Source: Pithys albifrons albifrons (taxonomy: Eukaryota; Chordata; Aves; Passeriformes; Thamnophilidae). From it: a stretch of DNA of 64,000 nucleotides. The stretch lies in assembly GCF_047495875.1 (NCBI RefSeq), contig NC_092460.1:11522520-11586519 (forward strand), read 5' to 3'. Shown here in pieces: positions 40,706 to 52,822 of the stretch. Below the pieces are notes generated by a model. The model saw only the letters and a program-made list of their open reading frames with translations. It was not told the origin of the DNA and searched no databases. Every line of letters starts with the position of its first letter. The first letter of the stretch is position 1. The translations under genes were made by a program, and so were the position numbers.

Positions 40706-40934
40706 CCTGACTGTTGCAGCCCTGATTCAGGTGGATCTGGAGGACCACATTACAGGTTTCGTTTTCACCTTAAAAGGACATGTTTCCAGCCTCAACCAAT
40801 TGGAGTCAGACCACCGCACCTGGGGCGGGGTCACTTGAGGTCATATATACCTGTGTTTTTGAATAAACTTGGGATTTGCTTTACATCACATTGGTGTGTG
40901 CAGTCTCACTAGGCCCTGGTTTGCAACACCTGAC
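40706..40934 (+). mobile_element. Short solo LTR (217 bp), ERVK/alpharetrovirus-like, 6-bp target duplication
   Basis: The LTR is 40712-40928. It starts TGTTGCA and ends TGCAACA, a perfect 7-bp terminal inverted repeat. It is bracketed by an exact 6-bp duplication, cctgac at 40706-40711 and at 40929-40934. Reading on the plus strand it has a GC box (ggggcgggg), a TATA-like catatata near 40841-40849, AATAAA at 40862-40867 and a GT-rich stretch after it, which is the expected U3-R-U5 order. A 6-bp duplication is usual for class II (ERVK-like) elements. No retroviral gene is attached. The LTR is unusually short and its hallmarks are intact, suggesting a fairly young insertion. Confidence 0.9.
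40830..40870 (+). promoter_or_regulatory. LTR promoter and poly-A signal core
   Basis: TATA-like catatata near 40841-40849 lies about 20 bases upstream of AATAAA at 40862-40867, inside the 217-bp LTR, with a GC box just upstream. Both signals being intact means the LTR could still start or end transcripts. Activity is inferred only. Confidence 0.55.
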
Positions 40935-43711
40935 CTCACACTCATCTTCCAAGGACTTCAGGCTCTGAGGCTGCCAGTCCAGCATTTTTGTTGTCATTTG
41001 CTTAGAGCTGTAATTGACAGCCACATGAGATGGCAGGCTGTGGTCTGCTCTTAGCCTTAGGGCTGGTGGTAGTTCTGTAAAGATGGACAGAACTGTATTG
41101 CTGATGGGAAGGGTTGTGCTGCCATGGAGTCTCTGTGCTATCACACAGCTGCAAGCTGGGATATTTCACCAGGCAGCACCAGGCTAGAGAGTGTAGCCTC
41201 CCCAGACTTACCTTCTAAATCTGCATCTGCCACAAAGTTTGGTCTCTCAGAAGTTTTACCTGATGCCTGCAGGTTTAAGTTGGACAGCATTAATATGACA
41301 ACCACCAGACTTAACAGCCACACCATCCCATCTGGAATGGCTTCAATAAAGGGCTGACAATCTGGCTGTTAAGTTAGTTCTCAAGCACAGTTTTAAACAA
41401 ACTAGTGATCTCTGCATTACCTTCACAGGAATGGCTTTGCTGGCTCAGCTTGCTGAGATCAGTCTATCCCATTGGCACTTAACTACCTCATGAATGTGCT
41501 TCCAGCTGCCCATCCTGCCAGGGTGGGGTTTCTGTCCACCATGGAAGCCTAAGGCAAATTTCATGCAACTTCAGTTCGCATTCTAGGCAAGAAAAAAGCA
41601 GAGAGAAGTATTTGGGAGGGAGGGGAGGAGTAATACAGGCATGGTAATGCCAGGGTAATCAGAGAGACTGTTAGGGAATAACCTCTCTTCCCATCTTTTT
41701 GCTGCAAAATTAATGTAGTGGGAAAATGACCAAAGGAAATTAAATTCAGGGTGAAAAACACCAAAGGGATGGAACTTCTCTCTCTCTGTCCTGCACTTTG
41801 CAGCTTATTCCCACCTTACTCCCTGCCTCTCTCACTCAACTACCGATATCTTTCTTTTCACCCCCTCCTTTCCCTGCTCTCATCTCCAGTCCCTTCCCCT
41901 CTCTCTGATGGATGGAACCATTAGTGGAATCACTGTAAATAATGTGTAAAGTTGGAAGTTACAACAAGGTATCTCATTAAAGCCGCTTCACTCATCTTAC
42001 TTCCCAATTAATGTTTAAGGCTTCGCTGGAATGCGGTGACAATATGTCACAGCATATCATTGTGGCAGGCGACAGGAAGTTAATAACCCACTGGCCCTTA
42101 AAGAAGCCTTTAATGTCAACTGCAGAGGAGTAAATAACATTGGTTTCTTCTCCCCCACCTATCCCCCCTTCTTCTTCTTCTTTTAATTTGCTGCAGCAAT
42201 GAAAGAGTTTTGTGCTGAAATAACATTGTTATCTCATAAAGCCGTCTTCTGCAAGGGCAGAGCACAAAAGGTGTTGCCCATGGGACCCTGGGATTTTCAG
42301 CAGCGTAACAAAGTTGCTCCAGCTCCCCACCCTGAAAATTCGAGAACTCGTGGAGTGTTTGCCTTCACCACCTTTTTCGCCGCCATTGGGTGACTCTTTC
42401 CTACTTTAATAAACTAAATTCCTGCATTCACCTTTTCTTAGTATTAATTTCTATTCGCTTCCCACACCTGTGAGCCCCTAAACACAACTTCACAGCATCA
42501 GTGTAGTCAAAAGTTTCCTTTCATGTGTAATTTTTATCTACTATTATTGAAACTTTCTTCCTTTGAAGTTGCTGCTTTCCGGGGGACAAGTCATCTTTGC
42601 CTTTCATTCCTCTAAGTGCCTGTTCACCTTGAGCACAATCGTTGCTCTTTACCCTCCTGTTGCTGTGTCATAGGGCTGAAGCCCTCCTGGGCATCAACCA
42701 CCACAGGCTCCAGAGGAGGAGTGGTCCCAAGAGACTCCATAGGAAATGGTTCTTGCTCATCCCAGAGCTTCTAAAACTAGAACTGATCTTCTGATTTCAG
42801 AAGAGATGGTGTGGCATCAGTGCCACTAGCCTGTTCCCCTCTGGGGATGTAAAGATCCATTAATCACACTGTGATACAACATAAATGACCCATTATTGAA
42901 AACACATTTTGTAGATATATTTTTCCCAGGAGAAAGAAGAACAAAAACCATACCTGTGTAGCATTTGTCTTTTTAAAATTGCAGAAAAAGTGTCTAGGGC
43001 TTGGGGAACGAATCCCACAAACTGTCTGCTCAGCTCAACCCCAGACCAAATACTTCATAGCAGGCAAATCATGCATGGATTCCTCATGGCCTTGATTTCC
43101 TCCTGCACAGTGTGTCTAAAAATGTTTGCTCTTCACACCTGGGTTATTGCTTTAGTGTTTGGAAAGGTCTTTCAAATTTCAGGCTAAACAGTCAAGTGTT
43201 GTGACTATATAAATACTTATTTTACCTATTGTACAGGGACATTACAAATATGTCCCTAGACTTCTGTTCTAGTAATAGGAAAATTCAGGATGAATATCAA
43301 GAGCAGATTCTCAGCAATGAGATTAACTGTTATTGCAAAAAGGTCCCAAATGAAAAGTGAATATTGGTTCTTTCAAAGCATTTAAAACTTCTAGTTCCAA
43401 GATTTTTTTGAAGGCATTGTTCACTTCCAAGAGAATAGGGATGGCCACTCAAGCTGTGTTGCATCTTCATGTCAGCCTGAATGGGCCATAAAAACATACT
43501 GTATGGCACAGATGATAGAGAGAGCTCAGGAGATAATCACAAGTACAAGAGGATCATGAATCCCAAAGAGGTATAGGCAGTAGCAGGATGATCATTGAGC
43601 TGAGTCTTAAAGCAGCTAAATTTGGTCCATGAAATCCTGGAGACAGACTTCAGTGCCTCAGATGGGAAGCCACAAAATGAATGGAAGTGCAGTTCAGCAT
43701 CCCATGAGAGT

Positions 43712-43745
43712 TCTCACTAAAGTGAGATTTCTCACTAAGAAATCT
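43712..43745. repeat. Two overlapping perfect hairpins
   Basis: Hairpin A: arms 43712-43718 (tctcact) and 43721-43727 (agtgaga), 2-base loop. Hairpin B: arms 43725-43732 (agatttct) and 43738-43745 (agaaatct), 5-base loop. They share bases 43725-43727, so only one could form at a time. The word ttctcacta is repeated within the segment. Confidence 0.8.
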
Positions 43746-45422
43746 CTGTCTTTCAGGGAGCACAGGCAGGGTGAGTTCTGCCAAAAGCCAAGGGTCTAGC
43801 ATGGCATCTAAAGCCCTACATGGATCTAGTCCTTTGTCCCTTCACCTCATGTGGGCCACCCATAAAGGTGACTCCTCCAACCACCTGGTTCTGCCTCTCC
43901 ACACTGCTGAAAGTTTAACAAATTGAAAGTTACACAGTGCATTGAGATCCTCAACAAAAGGCACTGCAGAAATGTGCTTGGTTCCTAGCTTAAATACATT
44001 ATTGATTTGCTCATTTGCCAGGGGCCACTTGTCAAAAGTATAACAGCATTAGTGCACTTGACGTAATAGGGGAATGGAGAGCTCTATGATTAAGTTTAGA
44101 CAGCCTTGTTTGACTTAGTTAATTGGTTAAATATATTCAGTTACATGTGATGCTTCAGAATTTCAGCTCCAATAAAGTATAATATTAATTTTAATTAAAG
44201 CTCAACAGAGTTGGCCAAATATTTCTATTTTCTGAATATTTTTCTTAATCATATAATTCATATTCTGCTAAAACAGGGATTCTGGTAGCAACTAAGGCTT
44301 GGAACACTTTGTCTGACCATAAGAACCTGAAAGAAGAATAGACAGGCTAACATTGAGGAGAAGTGAATTTATTAAAATCTTTCTAACATGAAGAAAAAAT
44401 TAGTCAGAACAAGGAAAAATTCCCCTCTGCCTCAAGATATGATTAACTTACATTTTTCCATATTTCTGACATTTCTTAAAAATCTAAGATTGTCATGAAA
44501 ATCACAACTGCAAGAAGTTGCACCTCCTCCAAAGTCTGTCCAGGAGCCTTCACATCGGCTGCCATCCCTAGGCAATCCCTGATCATTGGTCACTGTTTCC
44601 TTTCTTAAGATCTGCATCCACCACTACAGGACAAATAGCATCCTATGAGTTGCCTTAGCCAAGAATCCCAAAAAGTGAGAATGCTTGCCATTGATACCTT
44701 AGTGATTCCAGAGACAGAACTCTTTTAGTTTCCTAATCAAGGATTCTCCTGTAGGATTCCTCCTTTATTTCAGCATTCTTCTGAAGAGGGATTATTTGTG
44801 CCAGGGATATGCTAACATTCAAGTCAGATTGGGAAAGAGACACTTCAACTAGCCAAGAAACTTTCTTTAGGTCTTTCCTGGGGAGGGTTTGGTCTGGCTT
44901 GCCCAGATGCTGTTATCTTTGGGCCACAAAGATCTCCATCCAAAGCCCATCTGTAGTTGTATGAGGAATGTGCAAGCCCCAGTAAGACCATCAGACCGGT
45001 ATGACTGGACCAGATTCACCTGACCTCTAGAGCATAGCAAGATATCCAGCAGGTGTTCAAAAGGAGGAGGTGACTAACTCCAATGAACTCCACTGACGTA
45101 ATAATTACAAGAGTCTGTATTGCCTTCTTAATGAGAGCAATTGAAAGTGCAAATACAGCCACAGCACATTAAAAATAGCCCACTGCTCCCATGAAGCAGC
45201 AGCTGCATCTGAGGACTTCTCCCAGTGCAGAGCATTCAGGACCGCCCTTCACAGCTTTCCTGCCAACTCCCCACCCCTTTGCTTTACATTTCAATTATTT
45301 TTCCTTCTCTCTCCTTAAATGAAGACTCAAAAATCTGAAAGAAGAAAGATGGAAGGCAACTCCTATGCTGTCTACCGACCATAGTCTGGATTTCTTTATA
45401 TTACCTACACAGGCAGTCAATT

Positions 45423-45437
45423 AAAAAAAAAAAAAAA
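45423..45437 (+). repeat. Homopolymer A15
   Basis: Fifteen consecutive A. It could be a decayed retroposon tail, but no body or target duplication is evident. Confidence 0.9.
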
Positions 45438-46207
45438 GTGATGTTTTTCTTTTGCAGTGTTGGGATCCAGTCTGCAAGCCTTTAATTATCTGTATAGGTT
45501 GAACCAGGACTGGGAGAGGGTAGAAACAGCATCTATTCTTTCAGCTGATCTGTCCTTGAGAACATTTAGCTCAGGTATTTTGAGCCTAGTGAAAAAAAAA
45601 TTCTGAGTTATTCGCACATTTTTCCTAGTGCTCTCTGTTGCAAGACCATTAAGGTTCTGATCTCTTGAATTCCACAGGATCTAAATGGACAAGCACATCT
45701 ATAAGCATTTTGTTGAACAAGGGCCCTAACTTGGCCCAGTGGCCACGCCTTAAAGGTAAATTAATAAATCTTCTTTAGTGTATTGTATGTGGTAAATGAT
45801 GTCCCTGATTGGGCTAAAAAGCCTCAGCGCCAACTTCTGCTGGTTCATCTCTGGCTATGTTTAATGATCCACCCTACTCTTACTTTTTATCACTGCTAAT
45901 TGCACACCTGCCCCTGAGAAACGGTGCAGCAGGGGGTGTTTGTAGCAGAAGCTGCAGTGGCCTGTTTCTTCCCACAGCTCTTGCTGGAATGCCTCAAGTC
46001 TAAATAGAATGGCTCATTGCAGGGTTTGGGTGAATTGCTCTCCTTGCTCAGATCTTCCTCTAACGCACACTGGACACCAGAAGGGCAGATGAAGAGGCAG
46101 CCTCCAACATCAAACAGCAGAGACAAAACTGTGCACTGTGTTATGGATTCACTGAAACCTGATGCTTGGGCAGTGCGAGGGTTAGTCTAATCATGCTGTC
46201 AGTGGCA

Positions 46208-46268
46208 TTTAACAAGTACAGCAGTGGGATAATGCTTGTGTTTAACAAGTACGGCAGTGGGATAATGC
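46208..46268. repeat. 33-bp tandem duplication
   Basis: Unit 1 is 46208-46240 and unit 2 starts at 46241. The first 28 bases of each agree except for one A/G difference (tttaacaagtac a/g gcagtg). The near identity implies a recent duplication. Confidence 0.9.
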
Positions 46269-46326
46269 ATAAAAGGCCACAAGCAGGTTGGAACCCACTG
46301 TGCAGCAGCCCAGAGGAACAATCCTG

Positions 46327-46411
46327 ATATCTCGCTCTTGTTCAAGGTGTCAGAGAACCAGAGTTATGTTCTCAGGGGAGTCAGTCATGGGGCTGGAACA
46401 GAGCGAGATAT
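46327..46411. repeat. Nested inverted repeat
   Basis: Outer arms 46327-46343 (atatctcgctcttgttc) and 46396-46411 (gaacagagcgagatat) pair over 16 bp with one bulged T. Inside the loop, gagaac (46353-46358) and gttctc (46368-46373) pair again. The result is a two-tier stem-loop about 85 bases long, some 60 bp downstream of the tandem duplication at 46208. Confidence 0.85.
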
Positions 46412-46892
46412 AATTATGGAATAATGCATGTTCTTTTCCCACCACTCCCCCCTTTCTAAATTAGCTGTCATGTCACTAAAAACGTTTTTGTGTTCCACAA
46501 TCAGTCCACTTAACTGTAACAAAGCAGTGCAGATCTATCAAACTCTCAATGAGCTCCACTAATGACCGCTGAAATTACCAAATCAGTCCTGCTTCCCAAC
46601 ACCCTGCCCTTCCCTCCACGCCCCTTGTCAATCCTCATTCTGCTTGCAGGGAAAGGATGGTGTTGGAGCCCAAGTCCACATCCCTTTGCCATGCAAAGCT
46701 GTTCTTCTGGATGCAAAGTGTGAGGGATTATGCCTTTATTTCACTGGGGTGAGGCTGCTGGATGCTGGGAAGGGCTCTAGGCAGGCACTGGAGGGAGAGT
46801 AGAAGAGATATAGCCAGCAATAAAATACCGGCAGAGAGCATTGTTCCTGGTCCTTGATTATGCATCTAACTGCATTGCTAAGCACATCTATC

Positions 46893-46905
46893 TTTTTTTT
46901 TTTTT
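46893..46905. repeat. Homopolymer T13
   Basis: Thirteen consecutive T, followed by ggtaacc. No associated element was recognised. Confidence 0.9.
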
Positions 46906-49900
46906 GGTAACCACTCCTCGGAAGTGCAATCTTGCTGCTATTCACATACAATGTGGCTTCTATTCTCTCTCCCAGTTTTAATTATGTGTCCGCCACTGCT
47001 CCTTCTCCAAGCTGGCGGGCTCTGAGATTCATAATTTCAGCCTGACACCATAGTAACCACTTAGTTTGATTCAAGACTCTAATGTCATCACTGGCTGGTC
47101 TTGAATAGAGAAGGGAGAGAGGGTGTAATTTGAAGGCAGCATCACATAGAAACTGCAATTATTTCTCCCTTTCGGAGGGAAATGTAAACAAAAGGTCATC
47201 ACTGGTCAGTGCTCTTCATTTCCATCTCCACACAATGACAAGCTGACTTTTTTGTTTATTGTTTATTTCCTCACCCACCTACATGCCTCCACACTGACAC
47301 CAGGAGCAGCAACAAGTTTTAGTTATCCCCCCTACGTAGGAACATGATTACACTCCTGGGAGAACTCCTCTGTGTTTGGAAATGGCCCCAGATGGCTTTG
47401 GAAACCACCCTGCATTCCCATGAAGAGACTGGAAGAGACTGTTCCCGCTGGGGCAGGCAGCTGCTGCAGCCCTCCATAGCCAGATGCTGTAGCAGACAAT
47501 ACACACCAGTGATAGACATCCCTGACTTCTGATGTCCTTGCAAGGAAAGGACTTGATACAGATACTATTCTTATTCTTTTATGCCTTCTCCTATGATGCT
47601 GATTCCATATAGGATTTGTTACACTGATCCCTTTAAATTAAATACGTGAGTGTCTCCTCTGGACATCAGAGTCCATGACTCCAAGAATGACCCAAAAGGC
47701 CCTGACAGCCATCCTATCCTCTGCCAGCTCAAAGGGGTGGTCACACAGGCACATACTGAAAGAGCTGCTGGACAATAATGCCGCAGTCCAAGATATTAGA
47801 CCATGGTCCATGGTTTTAGCTACCTCTGGACATAACCCTTCTCTTAGCCTGCTGTGAATGGCACAGACACATAAGACGAATATCAGAAAGACAGATGAAT
47901 GTGTACACACAGTGAAATGCAATTCACTCGACAGCATTCACTGCAAATCCTGCTGCACTAAATGAAGCTCTTCTGCCTTCCCCCCATGACTCAGTGATAG
48001 AAAGGAGTTAAGTGAAAATAAATGCTCATATCAAATCACAGGTATTGATTTTCTGAGCTAGTAAATGAAGGCGCTTTATCTCCGATGGGAGATGGAATGT
48101 CTATGCACCACGCTTTGCTCCATTTTCATAAAAAGGAAGGCATGGTGGAATTATTTTACCTGGCTTCTCATAAAGTGTTGAGGGAGCAGATTCTCATGTC
48201 CATGACAAGGGATATCAATCAGGAAAAACGTCATCACAATGATGGAGCCACCGAGGATTGACAATGGAATAGTAAGCCTGGAAGGCTTCTCCTGGGCATT
48301 GGCTTATCCTTCAGCAAATGGGGCAGTGTCTTTCAAGAGTCTCTATAGTCCACTTCCCTCTCCAGGTGATGGGGATGGCAGTTCTCTGCAGTTTTTGCTT
48401 TGGTTTCCTAGAAGTAATCGTACATCTAAATCATTTAATTCTACTGGCTGGTTTAAGATGAGAACAAGGGTTTCACTGCTACTTATGCCCTTTTTGAGCT
48501 CTAATGAGTTCTGAGCAGGATGTGATATTAAAATTATAGGTACATTACATTTAATAATCTGCAGAAAGCCTTAAAGGGAGCTGTCCATGGCCTTGAGGAG
48601 TCGTTCAGAAGATCAAAGCAGACTGATGCAAAGTAATTCATGTAGACAGGGAGAAGTCACACTCACAAAGGTCCTTAGAAACACAACCTTTTTCTGACCA
48701 TGTTCACATACACAGGCATGACTAGAAGTAAAAGAGCTGTATCTGAGATCTACAGATCTGTATTCAAACCTTCTGTCTTATCTGGCAGTTACTCATCTTA
48801 TCAGGCAGATCTCTGGCACTAGCAATCCATCTCTGCAGCCCTCCACCCATTTCACTATGCAGCCAGTTCTGATGTATTTTCCTGCTGGTATTTTTCAAAG
48901 TAAAAGAGATCAAATATATAAAAATAGATACAAAGAAACAAGCCATTAAAAGCAGACCCCATGCTTTGCAGCAGAACATGGATTCTTCTGGTATAAAACT
49001 GCTGCTAAAAAAAAAAACCCTGCATTTTCACTCCCAGACTTTTGCGATCCAGCTCACCAAGACAAATCAGAGGGGGTCTGGTTTAATCCACTGACAGAAA
49101 GAAATTAAATGGCAAGTGGATTTCAGCCAGTGACTTTTGCATGGGTGAGGGATGACTAGGAAAGACACTCACGTTCCTGACTTGGAGTCTGGCTGCCTTT
49201 TACATCCCCATGATATTTAATGGAAAACCAAGCCTTGAATCACAGTCTCTAAGGGCACAACCACTGATCTTAAACATTGAGGCTTCTCTGTGTCAGCTTG
49301 AGGAGGCATAGGATAGTGTTCAGACTTTAAGAGAGGGCTGACATGGCCCTAGGCTATTGCTCTGTTCACCCCTAGCCTTACAATTTCTGCTGAAGTCTGA
49401 GTAAACAGGACCAAAACCAAGTCCATCAGTTTGGTGGAGAAAAGCTCATTTGTACCACTGTGGATTTCCACAGGACAGGGAGAGAAAATTGGCTCTTGAT
49501 TATTAGTGCTTGAATCTGAGAGGTGGGTAGTGGCAGTACGTGTCTAAAGAACAGACAACACTCACTTTGCTGGCAAGAAAACCTACAGTGTATGGGAAGC
49601 CCATCAGACACTGTCCTTGTCAGCCCTTCTTCCACCAAGTATTGAACATGGCCCTTCAGGGCAATGCTGTCTTGATGTCAGGTTGCCTCAGTGGTCTTTG
49701 CTGTGCAGTTGCAAAGCAGCACTGTGATAATAAAAGAAGCAGTTTTGTGACAGCATCCTTTGAAATTTACTTTATTATACCTGGGTAATTGTACAGGCCT
49801 TCTCAAGGTGGTATGTGAACATCTTCCAGGAGCTCAGATCTGCTCAGGGAGGTGGGCACTTGAACTAAATAAATGGAACAAGACACTCTTTTATAAATCT

Positions 49901-50078
49901 TGAGTGAAGCACTCAAGTCACTTTTGTCAGAGCCATGGGGCAAATAGGTGAGATTTCCTTTTTATTCCCAGTGGGAGGGTTGAACATCAAGCATTATCAT
50001 TCTGTTTTGGTAGGACTTCAATTCTCATGATGACAATCATTTTACACTATCAAGATGTTTTTAGCCTTTGTTTGTAAC

Positions 50079-50154
50079 TGGTTGTGGGTTTTGTTTTTGT
50101 TTGTTGGGGGTGGGGAGGTGGAATTGGTTTTGTTGGGTTTTTTTCTTGTATTGG
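50079..50154 (+). repeat. Cytosine-free G/T-rich tract
   Basis: Seventy-six bases without a C, including G runs (gtggg, ttggggg, tgggg, aggtgg, ttggg) separated by T runs. A G-quadruplex on the plus strand is possible. It is followed by a C8 run near 50190. Confidence 0.75.
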
Positions 50155-52403
50155 AGAAAGATGACAAGTTACTCTTTTTTTTATCATCCCCCCCCCTTTT
50201 GTCTGAGGCATCTTTTTCAATAATCTTCTTACTGCAACAAGCAGAAACACCAGCCTGTACAACCTTTCCACAGAGTGTGAACATCAATCCTCTCTTATTA
50301 AGCTGAAGCTAAAATGCTCATAGACAAACTGTTAGAAAGAAGAAAGCATCCACGCTGTGGTGGGAAAGGTAAAATGCAGTAATTGTCCAAACCTTTCAAG
50401 AAAGAATGTCTCAGTAGGGAGCGGAGGACCTTTTTCCTTTCTGTGGCAAATTGCCAGAAGACTCCAGGAAACCTCACTTCACCAATACATATTTATTTTT
50501 AGGCACAAAATCACCTATATTTCCCCTCATTCCTGTGAATTTGTTCCAAAGACAGAGAGGAGAAGCTGATATCTTTTCCTGCCCAGTTTCCTGCACATGT
50601 TATCCCTATCTCACATTGCTGTTCTCTTTTGAGTGCTTTCTGAATCTAATTTATTTGCAGTATCATAAAGAAAAAAAGGCACTTCCTGTCCTGTCCACAC
50701 AGCAACTGGAGCACATGTAGATATATAGAATTAATCTGATTAAATTCAGGCTTCTAAGTTTAAGCTAGTCACCCAAAGCTCCTTTCTTTCAGCAGGCAAG
50801 ACATCTCATCAATATACAGTCAATGGAGCCAGAGGTGTAATTCATCTCATTCCAAAGTAGATGCTTAAAGTAGGTCACATGAATTACACCCTTAAGAGCT
50901 TTTTTATTCCCCATTGACTAAAGAAGGATCCTAGCAAAACCAAATCACTTGCAGATACTGAAACCAATGCTGAGTGGCTTCTATCCATTGCACAGTGCCA
51001 CTTCAAGCACTTAAATGCTTGTGTGAGCCACTCTTCTTCCCTGATATCTCTGGTGCTGAGGTTTTGCTGTTGTCCTTACACACTCCAGGAACATAGGGTG
51101 GATGAGAAGAGAGAAGGAAAGTGAAGTGAAGCAAAGCAAAGTGAACAAAGAGAAGAAATACAACCAAACTTAATCAAGACACCATGAAAACAGAGTTCTG
51201 AAATGTACACCATTCTGCTCAGGTCTAACCAGAAGCCCTCCAAAGCAGAATCCAAGTTATTTGAGAGATTTTGATATCTAGTGAACAGAACTTTTTAAAG
51301 AAAAGGAAAGAAACCTGTTGCAGGTTGAAAGTCAGTTCTTCACACAGCTGTTTTCATGAATCCAGAATGACAGCCATATATTATTTAAACCATCCAATTT
51401 ATTGAATAGCTCAAACAGGTTCTCTCTACAGAAGTCGGAGTAGACAAGGACTCACAGAAAACTTTGCAAAATATTCTGCTTTCAGCCAGTTCTGCTCCAG
51501 CCATGGAAAGTTTTGCTTCCTTGCCTGGATCATTTGCATGAATAAGGTCTTTGCTCCTGTCACCTCTTTCCTGCCTCAGAGCAGAACCTCTGGTGTTAGC
51601 AACACAGTCACCTGTGCTGCTTCAGAGAGAGGTGTTGTAGAGCTTCGTGGCCCCAGGCCAGTGCCTTCATACACAATGATGACTCTACTGGCAACATCAC
51701 AGCACAGATACAACAGAGAGTGCAGGAAAAGATCAGCCTTTAATAATACCTACTCTGAGATCTGTTGGAACTGGAATAGCAGACATTAGCTGGAAGGCAA
51801 GCTCTTCCATCTATGGGTTTGAAAAGAGAATTTTATTTAAAATCCTTTGCAATACCAAGACAGCAAACTGCCCATCCTTCGATATCAAAAATATGCATAT
51901 GATATAAAAGAAGTTAGAAGTCCACATATGTCCAAATAAAACCCACATAGGTAGGCCTCTTAGAAGCTGTGAAACTGGGGACTAAACCAAACTTCTTCAC
52001 CCTCCAAATAATGTGGGGGTTTTGTTTTCCAGCCAGTGCTTGAATAAAAGTTTGCATCTTTAGCTGAGGGGTCCTAAAAAGCTCTTTTTATCCCTTCATA
52101 ACAATCCTTTGCCTCTCCAGAATTTTCTCACATCTAAGTCACAAAGTGATGTGTTTATATTGGAAATATGCGTGAGCAGATCTTCCCTAACTAGTAGGAG
52201 ATTGGAGAGAAACAGCTGAACAAGTACATGTTTGTACACGCACAGACACACTCAATGGACGTAGCACAGCTAGTTATAAATCTAATAAACTGGCAAGCCT
52301 TATGCTGTCCATAAATAATTCACTGCCAGGATGCTTGTAGGAACAGCACCTTCTGCATAGTCCATGGGAAATCCTAACAGGTAACAAGCCCTGCTGACTC
52401 CAG

Positions 52404-52487
52404 TTATTAATCCTGTTTATTGCTACAGTGCCAAAGGGCCAACACAGAATGAGCCCCCTTTAGGCTAAGCACTGTATAAACAGAGAC
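52404..52487 (+). repeat. Ancient amniote interspersed repeat fossil
   Basis: The order 'tttattgctacagtgcc', 'gggccaacacagaatgagcc', 'taggctaagcactgtataaa' follows the pattern of an old amniote repeat (consensus-like words: tattgcggtagcacc, aaccaggatcagggcccc, tgctaggcgctgtacaaa). It is the better preserved of the two copies in this window (the other is at 3551-3640). The family name is not certain. Confidence 0.45.
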
Positions 52488-52729
52488 TCTTGAGTTTAAA
52501 AGGACTTGAGGAGAAATCTCTGGTATAACCACATTAGCTCAGCCCCAGGATTGTCAAGATGCAAAATTTCTTTCCTCTCTGAGAAACAGCAATAGCTTTT
52601 AGGCAAAATTCTCTGCTTTGGGTTAGAAATAGACCCAAGCTGCTGACTCTAGAGTCTGATAAGGATGTGAATGTCTTAAGCTCTAAAGGATTTGTATCAG
52701 TTTTACTTATTAGAGTGGTTTCTTTGCAG

Positions 52730-52822
52730 CATGTTTCACCCTACTGGGTGGAAGTGGAAGAGGAGGAAGATTTTGCCCCTTCTAGGAATGCCTTTTCACA
52801 AGAGCAATTTACCTGCCAAAAG
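52730..52822 (+). CDS. MROH gene, early exon (acidic N-terminal segment)
   Basis: Acceptor tttctttgcag ends at 52729 and donor gtgagt starts at 52823. The exon is 93 nt, phase 0 to 0, encoding 31 residues with an acidic run (WVEVEEEEDFAPS) and then NAFSQEQFT. An in-frame ATG at 52667 lies upstream within the same open frame, so a start there without splicing is an alternative. Its link to the next exon is not phase-proved. Confidence 0.55.

Larger units (their letters stand above)
40935..52729. other. Gene-poor interval upstream of the MROH gene
   Basis: No coding exon could be supported, although the missing 5' exon(s) of the MROH gene may lie at its right-hand end. Contents seen are overlapping hairpins at 43712-43745, poly-A at 45423-45437, a 33-bp tandem duplication at 46208-46268, a nested inverted repeat at 46327-46411, T13 at 46893-46905, a 76-base cytosine-free tract at 50079-50154 and an ancient repeat fossil at 52404-52487. 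The stretch 41935-42140 looks like a possible conserved non-coding element. Confidence 0.55.
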
